Origin: Gammaproteobacteria bacterium
GTDB lineage: Bacteria > Pseudomonadota > Gammaproteobacteria > SZUA-229
DNA length: 6,731 nucleotides
Direction of reading: 5' to 3'
Assembly (NCBI GenBank): GCA_011321985.1
Contig: DROB01000230.1
Coordinates: 1-6,731 of the forward strand
The position numbers and the translations under genes were made by a program. Shown here piece after piece: positions 4,790 to 6,731 of the stretch. How positions within the stretch are numbered: the first letter of the stretch is position 1; every line of letters begins with the position of its first letter. The notes beneath the pieces were generated by a model, which was given only the letters and a program-made list of their open reading frames with translations, ran no database searches and was not told the origin of the DNA.

Positions 4790-6523
4790 TTGAGTATTTA
4801 TATCAGTGGCATCGGCGTATCAAAAGGCATCGCAATCGGCGAAGCTTTTGTGCTCGCACGCGAACAACTCGATGCCACACAGGTAACACTTGCCAAATCA
4901 GAGATAAAAGCCGAAATAAAACGCTTCACAAAAGCACTGTCTGTCGCCAGCAAACAGCTACACGACATCAAGAAGAAAATCGCCAAAGACACGGCCGATG
5001 ATATCGTCGTATTCATCGACACCCACCTGCTGATGCTGGAAGACCCAGCCTTCAACGAAGGCACCATAGCAAATATAAAAGAACATAACTGTAACGCTGA
5101 GTGGGCACTGCAAATGCAGGGCGAACGCCTGGTTCAGGTGTTCGATGAAATGGAAGACCCCTATCTACGCACGCGTAAAGATGATGTACTGCATGTCGTC
5201 AAACGTATAAAAAAAGCCCTTGCAGGTACTGATGAAGTCATAGACAACCCATCATACAAAGGGAGAATAATTATCGCGGACGATCTGACCCCGGCCGACA
5301 CCATCATGATGCAACATCAAAAAGTCGCTGGTTTCATCACAGAATACGGTGGTCCGTTATCCCACACAGCCATCCTCGCAAGAAACCTCGGCATACCTGC
5401 CATCGTCGGCTTACACCATGCTCGTCAACTGATCCGCCATGATGAAATGCTGATCATCGACGGACTCAACGGCTTCAGTATCAGTTCGCCAGAAGACAGG
5501 TCGCTCAAATACTATCGTTCTGTCAAACGTCACGAATCGGCCAAACGAAACTTATTAAACAATCTGAGCGGCAAACCTGCCGTTACGCTCGATAAAAAAC
5601 AGATCACACTACACGGGAATATCGACCGTCCAGCCGATATAAAATTAATAAAAAAATACGATGATACCGGTGTTGGTCTCTATCGTACCGAGATGCTGTT
5701 TATCGAACTCAACAGCTGGCCAGATCAGGAGACACACCTGAGGACATACAAACGTGCAGTAAAAAAACTCGATGGCAAACCATTGACTATCCGTACCATG
5801 GATCTGGGAGCAGACAAAGAAATCCAGGATACCATCGAACATGGACCGATGGCACACAATCCAGCGATGGGGCTACGTGCCATCCGTCGTTGCCTGAAGG
5901 AACCTCAGGATTTCATGCCCCAACTGCTCGCCATATTACGCGCCTCAGCATTCGGCCCTGTCCGTATGATGATACCGATGCTGACCAATCTGCAGGAACT
6001 TGATCAGGTGCTGGTACTGATAGCAGAAGCAAAAGAGATACTGAAAAAGAAAAGAATCAGTTTTGACGATAACATCCCCATCGGTGCCATGATAGAAGTA
6101 CCGGCGGCAGCACTGGCAGCAGATGCCTTCGCTAAAAAACTGGATTTTCTCTCCATCGGTACCAATGATTTAATCCAGTACACGCTCGCCATCGATCGTA
6201 TTGACGACGAAGTCAACTATCTATTCGACCCCCTGCATCCAGCCGTACTGAAGTTGATCCATATGACCATCAAAGCCGGGAAGAGAGCAAAGATCCCTGT
6301 CTCCATGTGCGGCGAGATGGCCAGTGATACTCAATACACCCGGCTGTTACTCGGCATGGGACTGGAATATTTCAGCGTACAGGCGAATGCCCTGCTCGAG
6401 GTCAAACACATCATTGTCCACAGTACGCTTAAAAACCTGCAGGATGAAGTAGAAGAGATCCTGCAGATTCATGATAGCAATGAGATCAAATCACGTGTCC
6501 AGCAGTTGGTTAACCTGTTATAA
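4790..6523 (+). CDS. ptsI: PTS enzyme I, phosphoenolpyruvate-protein phosphotransferase (TTG start)
   Basis: EI takes phosphate from PEP and passes it to HPr, the first step of the PTS. The 577 residues match classical PtsI, and no N-terminal GAF domain is present, unlike EI-Ntr (PtsP). The N-terminus MSIYISGIGVSKGIAIGEA is typical. The phosphohistidine motif GGPLSHTAILARNLGIP puts the active His at 192. The C-terminal PEP-binding domain carries GLYRTEMLF (Arg299), TMDLGADK, the signature LSIGTNDLIQYTLAIDR at 454-470, the DPLHPAV segment, and SMCGEMASD with the catalytic Cys507. The start is TTG 4790: AGGA lies 7 nt upstream, no ATG or GTG is in frame nearby, and starting later would cut the conserved beginning. 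It is the last gene of the run and is followed by a likely terminator. All catalytic residues I can recognise are intact. Confidence 0.97.
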   Translation: MSIYISGIGVSKGIAIGEAFVLAREQLDATQVTLAKSEIKAEIKRFTKALSVASKQLHDIKKKIAKDTADDIVVFIDTHLLMLEDPAFNEGTIANIKEHNCNAEWALQMQGERLVQVFDEMEDPYLRTRKDDVLHVVKRIKKALAGTDEVIDNPSYKGRIIIADDLTPADTIMMQHQKVAGFITEYGGPLSHTAILARNLGIPAIVGLHHARQLIRHDEMLIIDGLNGFSISSPEDRSLKYYRSVKRHESAKRNLLNNLSGKPAVTLDKKQITLHGNIDRPADIKLIKKYDDTGVGLYRTEMLFIELNSWPDQETHLRTYKRAVKKLDGKPLTIRTMDLGADKEIQDTIEHGPMAHNPAMGLRAIRRCLKEPQDFMPQLLAILRASAFGPVRMMIPMLTNLQELDQVLVLIAEAKEILKKKRISFDDNIPIGAMIEVPAAALAADAFAKKLDFLSIGTNDLIQYTLAIDRIDDEVNYLFDPLHPAVLKLIHMTIKAGKRAKIPVSMCGEMASDTQYTRLLLGMGLEYFSVQANALLEVKHIIVHSTLKNLQDEVEEILQIHDSNEIKSRVQQLVNLL

Positions 6524-6533
6524 CCAAAAGACC

Positions 6534-6570
6534 GCCGCCTTTAGCGGCCATACGGAAAAATAATTTTTTT
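6534..6570 (+). terminator. Probable transcription terminator after ptsI
   Basis: GCCGC-ctttA-GCGGC (6534-6548) forms a GC-rich 5-bp hairpin 11 nt after the ptsI stop, and a run of seven T lies at 6564-6570. The T-run is separated from the stem by about 15 nt that include an A-run, so the form is not textbook. A second, AT-rich stem TTGGTTA/TAACCAA (6506-6527) overlaps the stop codon. The position at the end of a long operon supports the call more than the shape does. Confidence 0.45.
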
Positions 6571-6731
6571 GCCTCGAAGGACGTGCCCGAGCGAAGCGAC
6601 AAATACCCTTGGGGTGCGAAAAGCGCGAAGAAAAGCTTAAAAGTAAAATCACTGCTGTCCCGTTAACTTTCTCTTTTACCACCAGAAAGGGCGATAGCGT
6701 CGGTTCATACGATATGGTTATATAACCCGAG
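6571..6731. other. Intergenic stretch without a supportable gene, repeat-like composition
   Basis: I find no gene here on the + strand. The segment 6585-6645 is purine-rich, with GCGAA three times (6591, 6616, 6625), GAAAAGC twice (6618, 6630), and the small dyad ACCC-ttg-GGGT (6605-6615). The region 6716-6727 is a perfect 12-base palindrome, GGTTATATAACC. On the minus strand one frame is open without a stop from the right edge to 6518, but its product resembles no family I recognise and it runs through the terminator and the ptsI stop, so I do not call it. The look is that of a dispersed intergenic repeat, which is inference only. Confidence 0.4.

Noticed and set aside
6716..6727. Perfect 12-base palindrome GGTTATATAACC near the right edge
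   Set aside because: One or two such palindromes are expected by chance in a window this long, and the adjoining gene is not visible, so no operator can be claimed.
6518..6730. Partial minus-strand gene entering from the right edge
   Set aside because: The frame is open, but its translation resembles no known family and it would run through the ptsI terminator to end at the ptsI stop; an open frame of about 70 codons alone is not enough.

Overview
The window is a stretch of bacterial chromosome in which every gene reads left to right. It carries the cluster rpoN – hpf – ptsN – hprK – rapZ – mannose-family EIIA – HPr (ptsH) – EI (ptsI). The protein sequences resemble those of Gammaproteobacteria. 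The gene order matches lineages outside the Enterobacterales, which have npr after rapZ and no hprK. HPr kinase together with an EI/HPr/EIIA set beside rpoN is known from groups such as Xanthomonadales and purple or sulfur-oxidising gammaproteobacteria. The genus cannot be fixed from this sequence.

Layout: 1-1143 is the C-terminal four fifths of sigma-54, whose start lies off the left edge. A 42-nt gap leads to hpf (short ribosome hibernation factor). A 96-nt gap with strong dyad symmetry leads to ptsN (EIIA-Ntr). A 146-nt gap leads to hprK. From there the genes are tightly packed: hprK to rapZ 7 nt, rapZ overlapping the mannose-type EIIA by 4 nt (ATGA), then 18 nt to HPr (GTG start) and 41 nt to EI (TTG start). 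A likely terminator follows ptsI. The last 160 nt carry no gene I can support and have a repeat-like, purine-rich composition.

The genes suggest a regulatory phosphorelay. EI takes phosphate from PEP and passes it to HPr His16, which can pass it to EIIA-Ntr (His74) and to the mannose-type EIIA (His10). HprK would phosphorylate HPr on Ser47 and so gate that flow. No EIIB or EIIC sugar permease gene is present in the window, so the system looks like a sensor rather than a sugar importer, although permeases elsewhere in the genome cannot be excluded. RapZ, sigma-54 and Hpf tie it to envelope-precursor, nitrogen/carbon and stationary-phase control.

No new defence or mobile system is present. The most unusual signals are a long inverted repeat (19 of 21 positions) that brackets the ptsN start codon, a RapZ C-terminus without the basic tail used for RNA binding in E. 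coli, and the unexplained right-hand intergenic sequence.
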